Shown here in pieces: positions 19,389 to 28,967 of a stretch of DNA of 64,000 nucleotides; within the stretch, counting starts at the first letter, position 1; the number at the start of each line of letters is the position of its first letter. The stretch covers positions 186,001 to 250,000 of the forward strand of contig NZ_QVMQ01000011.1 of NCBI RefSeq assembly GCF_010501105.1, read 5' to 3'. The notes under the pieces were generated by a model. It was not told the origin of the DNA. It saw only the letters and a program-made list of their open reading frames with translations, and made no database searches. This stretch comes from Dysgonomonas sp. 511. Lineage in GTDB: Bacteria; Bacteroidota; Bacteroidia; Bacteroidales; Dysgonomonadaceae. The position numbers and the translations under genes were made by a program.

Positions 19389-22300
19389 TTAATATTTCAC
19401 CTGAAGGCTAAAGATTATAGTGCGCGGTTTCGGGTATGCTCCGATATCTACACGGCGCAGCGTGGAGTTGTTGCTGCTGGAAGATACGTCGGGGTCGAAA
19501 CCGTTATATTTCTTCCATACATACAGGTTTTCGCCACTGGCACTTACCCGCAAACTCCTTATCACGTTGTTGGTGATCCTGCGCAAATCGAAATCGTAGC
19601 TGATAGATATGTTTTTCAGGCGGAGGTATGTAGCATCGTAAACCATGCGGTCGGAAGCTATACCATCGTTGCTGCCTGCACGCGGGATATCAGAATTGGG
19701 GTTGCGCACGGGATGCCATGCGTTTTGCATGAAGCGGTACTGGTTGGTATATGGCGAGCCGTTACCCATCCATTGCTCCGATATGTTGTATATTTTGCCG
19801 CCTAACGAATAGTTGAAATAAACACCCAGCGTAAAATCGAATATATGGAATGTATTCTGGATACCTCCGTGCAGCCAAGGGTCGGCATTGCCCAGGTAAA
19901 CAAGGTCGTTCTCATTCATCACCCCGTCGTGGTTTACATCCAGGTAGCGTGCGCATCCGGGATCGTAAAGGGCAGGAGTAGGCGATATGTAAGCCTTGGT
20001 GGTCTTATTGCGGTCTATCTCATCCTTGTTTTTCCATGTGCCTGCATATTTGAATCCCCATAGGGCATTCAGCGGATAGCCTTTTACATAACCGTACATC
20101 ATATAGCTGTTGTTGCCATAGGCCGAGTATGCTTTCACAAAGTCGCTTGTTCCTATATCTTCCACCATTTGCTTATTGTGCGACAGGGTTAAAGATGTAA
20201 GCCAAGAGAATTTTGCACCTATTATATTCTTTGTTTCTATGCTCAGTTCCACCCCTTTGTTCGAGGTCTCGCCGATATTTTTAAGGGTTTGATTATACCC
20301 TGTCTGTGTAGGCAACTGTAGGTTGAGCAGGAGGTCTTTTGTGTACGAAAGGTAACCTTCGGCAGTTATATTCAGCCTGTTTTTGAAGAACGACAAGTCG
20401 AAAGCGAGGTTATATACATCTGTTTTTTCCCATGTGAGCTTTTTATTCTTCATGCGCGAAGGGTAGAAAGCTACAGGTTGTTTTCCGCCAAAGAGATAAC
20501 CTCCGGTGGTCGATGTCAATTTATCCAGCGACAGGTATTCGGAAATACCATCGTTTCCTGTCCGCCCCATACTTATCCTCATGGCTGCTTCGTCTATCCA
20601 TTTCACGTTTTTCATGAAATCTTCTCCCGTAATATTCCATTTCAATGCCCCCGATGGGAAGAATGCCCATTCGTGGTCGTCGGCAAAGTTGGAGCCTCCG
20701 TCGGCACGTGCAGTAAAGGTTATGTAATATTTTTCCTTAAAGTTGTAATTGAGGCGGGTGAGCAGCGATGTCTTACCTCCATCTACGAAAGAAGAGGTTG
20801 CCGTATAGTTCTCTTTATCGGGAATACCCCCCATGTCGTTCCAGCCTATTTTGTCCGACTGGTAGCCTTTGCCTTGCAAGGTGAGGTTGTTACCTTCCCA
20901 TCGCTGCGAGGTAAGCCCTCCCATAACATCTATATTGTGCTTTTTGTCGAAAGATGTTTTGTACGATAGGGTATTCTCTATCAGTAAATTTGTTTTATGA
21001 TACTCGCCCCTGTAGGCTGTACCTCCTTCATCTTCGGCTTTGGCAGGCATTGTTCCCGGTTCGTACTGGAAGATGTTTCGTTCGTACTTGTAATATGTTC
21101 CCTGTGTTTTGAATCGCAGCCCTTTGAGGGGAGTGATTTCGGCATAGATGCTATAATTTGTATTGTGGCTCTTCTGGTTGCGTGTAACGAGGTCCAGGTA
21201 CGAGCGTGGCGAATTATATTTCTGTCCGCTATACCACAGGTTGTTGAAAGAAGACTTGGCATCGAGCAAAGGATTCAGATAGATTGCTGCATTCCACCAG
21301 TTTGTTCCCCCGATTGTAACCAGATTGGGGTCTTGGTCGCGGAAGGTATAGTTCCCGTTGAACCCTACCTTCATCCACTTGAATAACTGATGATCGAGGT
21401 TGAGGCGTCCGGTATAACGCTTCACACCGCTTCGTTCGATGATACCTCGGGTGTCGTTGTACGAGAATGAAGCATAATAGGTCGTTTTTTCGGAACCTCC
21501 GGCCAACGAGATGTTATAATTCTGATAGGGGGCTGTCTGCGATATTTCGTCTATCCAGTCTGTTCCTTTTCCATACTTGAACGGATCGGGATACGGATAT
21601 TCCGATTGTGGGGTTTCGGGCCCTATTTCTCCGTAATTGTCGGATGTAGCAAAGTAGGCGTAGTCGTTGCGATACTGCGCAAATTCCGAAGCATCCATAA
21701 TATCTAGTTTGCGTGGTAGCTGCGAGAATCCTACATCTGCCTTGAATGTGATATCGGGTTTTCCTTTCCTACCTTGTTTTGTGGTAACGATAATAACACC
21801 ATTGCTACCTCTCGACCCGTAGATCGCCGTAGAAGACGCGTCTTTCAGTATGGAAATAGATTCGATGTCGGAGGAGTTGATATCGCCAAGGTCGCTGACG
21901 GCATCCATTACTCCATCGACCACGATAAGCGGCTCATTGTTTGCCGTAATAGAGCGTGTACCACGGATACGGATAGAGGTAACAGCTCCCGGCTCGCCGG
22001 TTGTAGCCATGATGTCGGCTCCGGCTACACGTCCTTGTAATGCCTGGTCGACAGACAAAACCGGAACGTCCTTGATGTCGGACATCTTGACACTGACCAC
22101 CGACCCGGTAAGGTCTTTCTTGCTTACTTCGCCGTACCCGATTACTACTACTTCCTGCAATTCCCGGTCTTTGTTCTGGTACATGACAATGTCAATCTTT
22201 GTCTTGTTGCCGATTTTAGTCTCCTGAGAAATATAGCCTACATAATTGAATACCAAAGTGGCATTGGGTGAAGCCTGTATGGAATAGTTTCCATCTACAT

Positions 22301-22493
22301 CGGTGATCGTTCCTCTTTGTGCGTTTCCTTTAACTACGACTGTCGCCCCTATCAGGGGTTCGCCATCATCGTCTTTCACATTACCCGTTATAGTGATATT
22401 CTGGGCATATACCAAAGATGTTAAAAGAAACATAGCCAGAAACATGGTACAACGTTGTACCTTCTGCCTAAATATGTTAGTTCTCTTTTTCAT
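19389..22493 (-). CDS. SusC/RagA-family TonB-dependent outer-membrane transporter
   Basis: 1034 residues: signal peptide (to about residue 30, ending L-V-Y-A-Q), a carboxypeptidase-D-like regulatory fold (I-T-G-N-V-K-D-D-D-G-E-P, about 34-110), a plug domain with the SusC signatures L-Q-G-R-V-A-G and S-I-R-I-R-G-T and an A-S-S-T-A-I-Y-G-S-R-G-S-N-G-V block, then the beta barrel ending I-I-F-S-L-Q-V-K-Y. It imports an oligomer across the outer membrane with energy from TonB. Unusually, two surface lipoprotein genes precede it in the operon. Confidence 0.94.
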   Translation of the reverse strand: MKKRTNIFRQKVQRCTMFLAMFLLTSLVYAQNITITGNVKDDDGEPLIGATVVVKGNAQRGTITDVDGNYSIQASPNATLVFNYVGYISQETKIGNKTKIDIVMYQNKDRELQEVVVIGYGEVSKKDLTGSVVSVKMSDIKDVPVLSVDQALQGRVAGADIMATTGEPGAVTSIRIRGTRSITANNEPLIVVDGVMDAVSDLGDINSSDIESISILKDASSTAIYGSRGSNGVIIVTTKQGRKGKPDITFKADVGFSQLPRKLDIMDASEFAQYRNDYAYFATSDNYGEIGPETPQSEYPYPDPFKYGKGTDWIDEISQTAPYQNYNISLAGGSEKTTYYASFSYNDTRGIIERSGVKRYTGRLNLDHQLFKWMKVGFNGNYTFRDQDPNLVTIGGTNWWNAAIYLNPLLDAKSSFNNLWYSGQKYNSPRSYLDLVTRNQKSHNTNYSIYAEITPLKGLRFKTQGTYYKYERNIFQYEPGTMPAKAEDEGGTAYRGEYHKTNLLIENTLSYKTSFDKKHNIDVMGGLTSQRWEGNNLTLQGKGYQSDKIGWNDMGGIPDKENYTATSSFVDGGKTSLLTRLNYNFKEKYYITFTARADGGSNFADDHEWAFFPSGALKWNITGEDFMKNVKWIDEAAMRISMGRTGNDGISEYLSLDKLTSTTGGYLFGGKQPVAFYPSRMKNKKLTWEKTDVYNLAFDLSFFKNRLNITAEGYLSYTKDLLLNLQLPTQTGYNQTLKNIGETSNKGVELSIETKNIIGAKFSWLTSLTLSHNKQMVEDIGTSDFVKAYSAYGNNSYMMYGYVKGYPLNALWGFKYAGTWKNKDEIDRNKTTKAYISPTPALYDPGCARYLDVNHDGVMNENDLVYLGNADPWLHGGIQNTFHIFDFTLGVYFNYSLGGKIYNISEQWMGNGSPYTNQYRFMQNAWHPVRNPNSDIPRAGSNDGIASDRMVYDATYLRLKNISISYDFDLRRITNNVIRSLRVSASGENLYVWKKYNGFDPDVSSSSNNSTLRRVDIGAYPKPRTIIFSLQVKY

Positions 22494-22510
22494 TAGGTGT
22501 TCCTTTATAT

Positions 22511-24595
22511 TTATTTATTATAGCGTACAGATACATAAGAGAGTACGGTTGCTGTTGCGTTGTTGATAGCAGTACCGTCGTAAGAAGCTGCCGTACCTGC
22601 CTTATTTTGAGTTACACGCAGGCGTACATATACATTTTCTTGTCCCATTAAGGATGCTGGCAATGATGCGTCGATATTCTTCAATCCGCTGATCTGATTA
22701 TACAATGTATTGCTCCATTGTACTACATCGGGCACTGTATAGTCTTTTACCTTGTCCCACACACCGCTCTGATTGCCATGCGTAGAAGTCTCTATTGTCC
22801 AGTAGCGAGGCGCGCCCAGTCCGTTGTGGAAAGCTGTGAACTGTAGCGATAGCTGGCTGCTACTTATCCCCTTGGTAGAGAATTTAATCACCCAGCTTTC
22901 GCCGGATGTGCCGTTCCACCAATATGTTTTGGCAATGCCTTGTCCCTGAGCGGAAGGAATGACTCCCTTGTTGTCGTCTGCCGTTTTTCCGGTGATTGGG
23001 CCCAGATAAGTATAATCCTGAGTGCCATAGATATTGCCGGTTGAGTAAGTCTGGCTGAGCTCTCCGCTACCCGATGTAGGCGTAACAATCTTAGATGTAC
23101 CCTGAAATTTAGTCCATTCGCATATCACCTTCGAGAAACTGTTGTCGGCACTTTGTGCTACATTGATATCTTCGCGGGTGAGGTGGCGTATCTGGTATTT
23201 CCCGATATCGCCTCCAAGGTCGAAACGTTCGTATTTTTCGTGTACTATTATACCCGATATATCACCCGAACCTTGAGGGAGAACGCTTCCATCGCGGCGG
23301 TATGGGCATCCGAGATTCGTCATCAGGTGCGAACTTCCGCCTTTGCTATCTCTTATAACCAGAGGATACATATCTACACGGTAAACGGCATAGGCTACGC
23401 CATAACCTTCGTTGATAGGGGTAAACGGCCCTTTGCGGATTGGCAGTTCGCAATCTTTCAGCGTGACGAATGTATAGAGGTCGGCATCGGTCAGGTCGTT
23501 GATATATTTTTCTTTTTTGGCAAGATTGGATGCTGTACCCGCATCGAGAGTGATATAATTGATGTTTGTTATACCCTTTATTGTGTAACGTTCGGGGTTC
23601 GATTCCTTAACCAGCATAAGCCCCTTGAGCCACAACTTAAGGTTGTCGTACCGATGCATTATATTTGCATCTTTGGTATCGGTAGTCAGGGCAAATCCAT
23701 ATTGCGCCGCTGCATTTTGCACGTAAGCAGTGGTGTAGTTTGCATCATAATTGATAGTAGAGGTCGTAATATTCGGGTTTGCTGCTACATTCGGATTTTC
23801 GCAATCGCTGATTACAAAGCCGCTGATGCTTATATCGTCTGTGATTTCGATAGAGCCTGACGAGGCACTTATCAATGCCCTTACTGTTTCGAAGCTGACA
23901 TCCTGTGTGTTTTCGGTTCCGCCTTGGCGCGACTGTATTACCATGCACGATGATATGTGCTTTTCGCCCCATTCATCGGTAAATACCAGATTTACGTTTG
24001 CTGTGCGGTCGGAAGAGGAAGCGTTTTTGGTAACAGTGAAAGATGCCGAAGTAAGGTCTTGGGTAAGGCCAAAATCGGTGATCCAGTCTTTAACCTCGCT
24101 TTTATAATCTACTTCGAGAGAGATTCTGTCTTTCAGGTCGTCGGGCAGATTGGTGCTTACCTGCATTATAGCCTTTGCACCAAAGCCATGTGCTTCAAAT
24201 TCTTTGGCAACAAATTCGAGAACAGGCAGCTGCCCGAATTGCCTCAGGTATAATGTATCTACTACCGATACATCGGGGATGGATATGTATATGCGCCCTA
24301 AACGGTTGAAGCTTTTGTTTTCGGTGTAGTTGACTTCTATGGTACTGTTTCCGTTGCCGGACGTACCACTTTGGATAGAAGCCCAGCTCTCGGTGGCTGC
24401 ATCCATCGACAAGTTCCACGAACTGTTTGCCGAGATATTGAAACTAGCAGAACCCGATCCGGAACCTACAGAGATGGAATAGCTCCGGTTTTGTCCGCTT
24501 TTCCGGGCGTTCACGTCCTCGTCTTCACAAGCTGTGAAGGCAAAGGCGAGCCCTAATAATAAGCAGGTTATACTTATTTTAAATAATACTTTCAT
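22511..24595 (-). CDS. BACON/DUF5689 surface lipoprotein 3
   Basis: 694 residues, lipobox F-T-A-C (Cys23) followed by E-D-E-D. BACON-like segments about 35-230, DUF5689-type domain about 235-480 (L-A-K-K-E-K-Y, T-F-V-T-L-K-D-C), then the same C-terminal domain ending L-S-Y-V-S-V-R-Y-N-K as its paralogue at 12224. It sits 17 bases before susC and 27 bases after the first gene, so it is cotranscribed. Likely a surface binding protein. Confidence 0.8.
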   Translation of the reverse strand: MKVLFKISITCLLLGLAFAFTACEDEDVNARKSGQNRSYSISVGSGSGSASFNISANSSWNLSMDAATESWASIQSGTSGNGNSTIEVNYTENKSFNRLGRIYISIPDVSVVDTLYLRQFGQLPVLEFVAKEFEAHGFGAKAIMQVSTNLPDDLKDRISLEVDYKSEVKDWITDFGLTQDLTSASFTVTKNASSSDRTANVNLVFTDEWGEKHISSCMVIQSRQGGTENTQDVSFETVRALISASSGSIEITDDISISGFVISDCENPNVAANPNITTSTINYDANYTTAYVQNAAAQYGFALTTDTKDANIMHRYDNLKLWLKGLMLVKESNPERYTIKGITNINYITLDAGTASNLAKKEKYINDLTDADLYTFVTLKDCELPIRKGPFTPINEGYGVAYAVYRVDMYPLVIRDSKGGSSHLMTNLGCPYRRDGSVLPQGSGDISGIIVHEKYERFDLGGDIGKYQIRHLTREDINVAQSADNSFSKVICEWTKFQGTSKIVTPTSGSGELSQTYSTGNIYGTQDYTYLGPITGKTADDNKGVIPSAQGQGIAKTYWWNGTSGESWVIKFSTKGISSSQLSLQFTAFHNGLGAPRYWTIETSTHGNQSGVWDKVKDYTVPDVVQWSNTLYNQISGLKNIDASLPASLMGQENVYVRLRVTQNKAGTAASYDGTAINNATATVLSYVSVRYNK

Positions 24596-24622
24596 ACTTG
24601 TTGTTTTATCTAAATTAGTACT

Positions 24623-25672
24623 TTAAGGTATGATGTTTTCTTCAGCTAGATAGTAAGACTTTTCATCTATAATATACAAGGAAACATTGTCGATAAACAT
24701 ACGATTGAGAGTGCCTGTAGTTATGTCGTTGCCTGTAACAAACTGCACACGGGTATCGCCTGTAAACAGGTTCGATTCCCTGCTGACTATCAGCATATGG
24801 TATCTGGCGTCGTTCCACATTGTTCCCGGCACATCGCGGTTGGTATGGTCGTAATAGCCGATATCTATGGTTTTGGATGTAGTGCCATCGACAAACTCCC
24901 CGCCATCGAGAATATTTACTGTAAGTGTATTATTGTCTTTAACCCCCATCTCCGAAACGTAGGCAACGGCATCGAAAGACAACATTAATATTGTGTCTTT
25001 AATCACGCCATTTGTATATGGAGATATCAGGTCTGCTCCGCTAAAAGTCTGCCCCAATTTCACATAGCCACTTTTTCCGTAGCAGTAGGCAGAAGTGTTG
25101 CCATCGGCTGTTGTAGACTTCCAGCCATATGCTTTTTGTACATCTGTCCAATTTTCGATAAGGGTTTCTTTACTTTCGTCGAACGGACTGGCTGTGCCAT
25201 AGCGCAACCATGTAAAATCTTCTTTCAGGCGGGTGTTGAATCCCTGATTGAAAGATACAAACTGTCCTAAGAAGTTTTCTTCCGACGAAAAAGACATGAC
25301 ACCCGTACGCTTTACAAGATCATCGCCTCGCGGACTGACCTCTAGTATTATCCTGGTGGCTTGAATGTCGGAAAGGTAATCTGAACTAAGCACCTTTATC
25401 CATTCCTCGTCTTTGTCGGCAGTTTGAAAGAATAATTTATAATCGACATTAGAAAATACATAGAGGGTGTCTTCTCCTCCCTCTATCTTACAATAGACTC
25501 CTGAAGTAGCTTCTTTTTCTTTCGTTTCGGAAACGATAAGAAACTCTCCACGCCCATATTCCTTATCATCGTCGCACGATATGAAAAGCAACGAAAAAGA
25601 AAACATCATAAATAATGTGGAAATGAGTCCTCCGACAAGAGGAATCTTTTGTCCAAAACAGGCAGTTTTCAT
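24623..25672 (-). CDS. Surface lipoprotein with BACON-like and jelly-roll-like domains
   Basis: 349 residues. Lipobox F-I-S-C (Cys33) followed by D-D-D-K-E. An N-terminal Ig/BACON-like segment (about 45-140) precedes a beta-rich domain that may be a DUF5017-like or carbohydrate-binding fold (about 150-345). First gene of the operon, about 215 bases after the predicted transcription start. I do not recognise a specific family with confidence. Confidence 0.65.
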   Translation of the reverse strand: MKTACFGQKIPLVGGLISTLFMMFSFSLLFISCDDDKEYGRGEFLIVSETKEKEATSGVYCKIEGGEDTLYVFSNVDYKLFFQTADKDEEWIKVLSSDYLSDIQATRIILEVSPRGDDLVKRTGVMSFSSEENFLGQFVSFNQGFNTRLKEDFTWLRYGTASPFDESKETLIENWTDVQKAYGWKSTTADGNTSAYCYGKSGYVKLGQTFSGADLISPYTNGVIKDTILMLSFDAVAYVSEMGVKDNNTLTVNILDGGEFVDGTTSKTIDIGYYDHTNRDVPGTMWNDARYHMLIVSRESNLFTGDTRVQFVTGNDITTGTLNRMFIDNVSLYIIDEKSYYLAEENIIP

Positions 25673-25981
25673 AGTTAAAATTTTGACATTAATATGTGAT
25701 ACATCATAAAATACTTAGTATATATTAGTTACGGTTCGTAAAAGTAACCCCCCGTTGTTACGGGAAAGGGAATATATATACAAGAAAATATTAAGCTTGT
25801 TTAATCTCTGTTGGTCAATTAAAATCAGGCTTACTCTGGATTTAAGGTTCTTTCGATACAGGTTGTCTTTCATTGTTCTGTCTTAGGCATTGCGCAAATA
25901 TAGTAATATAAAACAAAATGCAAAATAAATTAACACAAAAAGAACTTCCAAGGCTGGATAATGAAAGCAAAATAGCTTCGA
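25673..25981. other. Leader and promoter region of the SusCD/EEP operon
   Basis: 309 bases without a gene. It holds the operon promoter (box at 25895-25902) and a leader of about 215 bases. A possible weak hairpin, GTAACCCCCCGTTGTTAC, lies near 25746. Nothing else was recognised. Confidence 0.45.
25895..25902 (-). promoter_or_regulatory. Predicted -7 box of the SusCD/EEP operon
   Basis: TATATTTG on the minus strand, with a TTG about 18 bases further upstream that fits a -33 element. Confidence 0.5.
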
Positions 25982-28300
25982 TTAGAAACAAGAAGCATCC
26001 ATCTCCCTAAACTCACTTACCCCTTCCGGTCTTATATTTAGCGTCAGTTTCTCCGTGATAGTAGGCCAGCCACCAATTATACCCGACAGTTTAACTAATT
26101 TTATCGCATGGTATCCTTTCGATAATGCAATAGACCTGTCGGCACGGCTATGCCGTTTCACTTCCCCTTCGTTGGAGATAAGAAGCTGGTTACCAATCCA
26201 GAACTGCCCGGCATCGGTAGCAAAGTAATATACGCCATCTTGCGGTATATTCATATAGCCTGCGACAACAGTACTGCAAAATTTGTCAGGCGTGAGGTCT
26301 GAATTTCGCTTATACACATACTTTGCACTTTGCGGTGCGTCTAAGTTCCCGGTTTCGTCCGGCTGCTTGCCATCCAGATCAGACACACTACGATGTAGCC
26401 CCTTATAATAGTCCACTTTCAGCCCCGATGGTTTTTCCTGAGCTGTTGCAGGCAGGAGGCTTTGTTTCTCTACAACAATGGTTCTTACATCGCCCATCTT
26501 CCCCGAAGGTAGTACCGACCTGACTTTCAGCTTCGTATTTACAGTAAAGTACAGAGGCCTTTCATACACCTGCGACTTGGCATGGGGCTCCGATCCGTCT
26601 GTTGTATATACCATCTTTACAGGCTCGGTAGTCTCAAACTCCAGTTTGGCAGTATTGGTAAAGGCCACAAAATTGCATGATGGTACACCTTTCTGCTGAG
26701 GCACAGGTATGTAATAGTTCACACCGTGCATATCGAGGCGGGTGCGCTGGTTTTCGAGCCGGCGTTCGAAATCGGTATAATCCTTATTCTCGTCGGCTGT
26801 CCATCCTATTTCGGCCAAGGCCAGGATACGCGGATATGTACACCATTCCATAATATCGGTAGTGTACATATATTCCGACCACACATTGGCTTGTACACCA
26901 TAGATATACCGATGCTTATCGGTTGACAGTGCAGCGGGAACTGGATTGTAGCTGTAGGTTTTCGCCAAAGGCACATCGCGACGGTTGCATACAGGGAACA
27001 CCTTCCTGTCGCCCTGGTAATTGTCGAGATATAGCCAATCGTTTGGCGTCATTATTACATTATGCCCCATGTTGGCGGCGGCAATTCCCCCTTTCTCTCC
27101 ACGCCAACTCATAACGGTGGCCGTAGGAGCCAGCCCCCCTTCGAGTATCTCGTCCCAGCCTATCAGCTTTTTGTCGTTCTTCAGCAGGAATTTTTCTATG
27201 CGCTGTATGAAGTAGCTTTGCAGGCGTTCTTCCGCACTATGCTCGTTATCTGATGTGAATCCCAACTCTTTGATCTTCGCCTGGCATTTCGGGCATTTCT
27301 TCCATCTGGTTTTCGGGGCTTCATCACCTCCGATATGAAAGTATTCGCTTTCGAACAGCGGCATCACCTCTTTTATTATGTCTTCGAGAAAGCTGAAAGT
27401 AGCTTCGTTGCCAGCGCAAAATATATCGTTGGATATCCCCCATATATTACGCACTTCGAAAGGACCTCCCGTGCACGAATATTCGGGATAGGCAGTCAGC
27501 ACGGCGACAGCATGCCCCGGAAGCTCTATTTCGGGTATCACCTCTATGAAACGCTCTTTGGCATAGGCTACTACCTCCTTTATTTCTTCCTGCGTGTAAA
27601 AATACGGACCATATTCGAAACCCTCGTTCTCCATTCGTTTCGAGGATATTTCGGTCAACTTCGGATATTTCTTTATCTCTATGCGCCACCCCTGATCTTC
27701 GGTCAGATGCCAGTGGAATTTGTTGATTTTGAACAGGGAAAGAACATCCAGTTGTTTCTTTATATAATCTACATCTGCAAAATGACGGCAAACATCGAGG
27801 TGCTGCCCCCTGTATTCGAACCGGGGTTCGTCGGTTATATCAACCGAAGGGATACTCCACTCAACACCTTTTGCTGCTACCGGGCTTTCTATTTCGGCAG
27901 GCAACAATTGCAGGAGTGTCTGCATACCATAGAATAAGCCCTGAGGGGTTTTGGCTTTAATGGTTATCCCGTCTTTGTCCGATTGGAATAAATATCCTTC
28001 GTGGTTTACGGGAATACCGGATGCAATCTCGAGCCGGATGCAATTTGCGCCGCTTCCGTCCTTTTGTATTGCAAGGTTATATCCTGTCGATTTATTTATT
28101 TTGGCAGCGAAGAAGGAAGCCACTTTTTCCGCGTTTTTATCTTTCACGATAAGCCGGGTATCCGTCTTTAAGGTAAACCGCCCCTCTTTCTCGGTCAATT
28201 TAAGTGGCTTTGGCGTTATGTTTATCTGCGATTGCAAACCCGATATTACAAAAAGCAAGAAAACAAAAGCAATGCCACGTAAAAAATGTGAATAATTCAT
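25982..28300 (-). CDS. Beta-N-acetylhexosaminidase (GH20) with PA14-like C-terminus
   Basis: Secreted enzyme that removes terminal N-acetylhexosamine by substrate-assisted catalysis. 772 residues: signal peptide (about 1-25), GH20b N-terminal domain (about 27-155), GH20 barrel with the catalytic pair Asp326-Glu327 in H-I-G-G-D-E-A, a chitobiase C-terminal-type Ig domain (V-Y-T-T-D-G-S-E-P, near 570) and a PA14-like lectin domain (about 625-760, D-G-V-Y-Y-F-A-T-D). Own promoter, so probably not part of the neighbouring operon. Confidence 0.93.
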   Translation of the reverse strand: MNYSHFLRGIAFVFLLFVISGLQSQINITPKPLKLTEKEGRFTLKTDTRLIVKDKNAEKVASFFAAKINKSTGYNLAIQKDGSGANCIRLEIASGIPVNHEGYLFQSDKDGITIKAKTPQGLFYGMQTLLQLLPAEIESPVAAKGVEWSIPSVDITDEPRFEYRGQHLDVCRHFADVDYIKKQLDVLSLFKINKFHWHLTEDQGWRIEIKKYPKLTEISSKRMENEGFEYGPYFYTQEEIKEVVAYAKERFIEVIPEIELPGHAVAVLTAYPEYSCTGGPFEVRNIWGISNDIFCAGNEATFSFLEDIIKEVMPLFESEYFHIGGDEAPKTRWKKCPKCQAKIKELGFTSDNEHSAEERLQSYFIQRIEKFLLKNDKKLIGWDEILEGGLAPTATVMSWRGEKGGIAAANMGHNVIMTPNDWLYLDNYQGDRKVFPVCNRRDVPLAKTYSYNPVPAALSTDKHRYIYGVQANVWSEYMYTTDIMEWCTYPRILALAEIGWTADENKDYTDFERRLENQRTRLDMHGVNYYIPVPQQKGVPSCNFVAFTNTAKLEFETTEPVKMVYTTDGSEPHAKSQVYERPLYFTVNTKLKVRSVLPSGKMGDVRTIVVEKQSLLPATAQEKPSGLKVDYYKGLHRSVSDLDGKQPDETGNLDAPQSAKYVYKRNSDLTPDKFCSTVVAGYMNIPQDGVYYFATDAGQFWIGNQLLISNEGEVKRHSRADRSIALSKGYHAIKLVKLSGIIGGWPTITEKLTLNIRPEGVSEFREMDASCF

Positions 28301-28331
28301 GTTATTATCTCTTTAAGGTTTCATTTAAATG

Positions 28332-28339
28332 CAAATATA
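28332..28339 (-). promoter_or_regulatory. Predicted -7 box for the GH20 gene
   Basis: TATATTTG on the minus strand, 32 bases before the start. Confidence 0.5.
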
Positions 28340-28454
28340 TAATTATATTTTTTAAAATACACCCAAAAAGAAATATTAACTTTCTAATTCTTTCTATTTT
28401 TTGTTTTTTGTTTCGATTTAAAAGGAAACAGGAAAATATTTTTTTTAATAACTA

Positions 28455-28680
28455 AGAGCCTGTTTAAATTTTAGCGAAAATATTTCTTATAGGTTCTTTA
28501 GTATAGTTCTTAGCAACTTTCTTATGCTCTTTTTAGCGTATTTTCCACATTTTACTCTCGGTTTAGCCCGCTAAACCAGCAAGTAAAACACGAAAAATCC
28601 ATCTAAAATTGAAAATCGACGAAGCGAAGGCGAGTCAAATAGCTATAAAAAAGATTTGCTATAAAATTTAAACAGACTCT
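28455..28680. repeat. MITE-like inverted-repeat element, TTTAAATTTTA family
   Basis: 226 bases with near-perfect terminal inverted repeats: AGAGCCTGTTTAAATTTTAG at the left and the complement of AGAGTCTGTTTAAATTTTAT at the right. The centre carries GGTTTAGCCCGCTAAACC, an 8-bp stem. Its left 65 bases recur at 12138-12202, and tip and core recur in the element at 11044. Noncoding. Confidence 0.7.
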
Positions 28681-28871
28681 AATAATATTTTCCTCATTAT
28701 ATAGATAATCGCTCTTGATAAAAATACAGTTTCTATGTAAGAAATAATGTGAGTTCGAGATAAAGAACAGTACGCAATCAATTGTTTACCAAAATATATG
28801 GCGTAAAACTCCGTATTCTTTATAGTAAAAAAAATTAACCACGAAGAACACAAAGTTTTACACAAAGTTCA

Positions 28872-28922
28872 CAGGGTAAACGCATGAAAAATAGTATTCC
28901 TGTTTTTCATGCGTTTACCCTG
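28872..28922. repeat. Perfect 20-bp hairpin
   Basis: CAGGGTAAACGCATGAAAAA at 28872-28891 pairs with its exact complement at 28903-28922 across an 11-base loop. It lies 45 bases after the glnS stop in the glnS direction and could act as a terminator, but the sequence also matches the AAACGCATGAAA word at the edge of repeat family A. Confidence 0.6.
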
Positions 28923-28967
28923 AGCTTCGCCCCACGGAGTATAGGCTATATAAAGCAGAGTACCCCC

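Larger units (their letters stand above)
28301..28967. other. Intergenic region between the GH20 gene and glnS
   Basis: 667 bases with no gene. It contains the GH20 promoter, the MITE-like element, a sequence near 28749 (TGTGAGTTCGAGATAA) similar to the tip of the MITE at 53959, an ACCACGAAGAACACAAAG motif at 28840, and the hairpin at 28872-28922. Confidence 0.6.
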
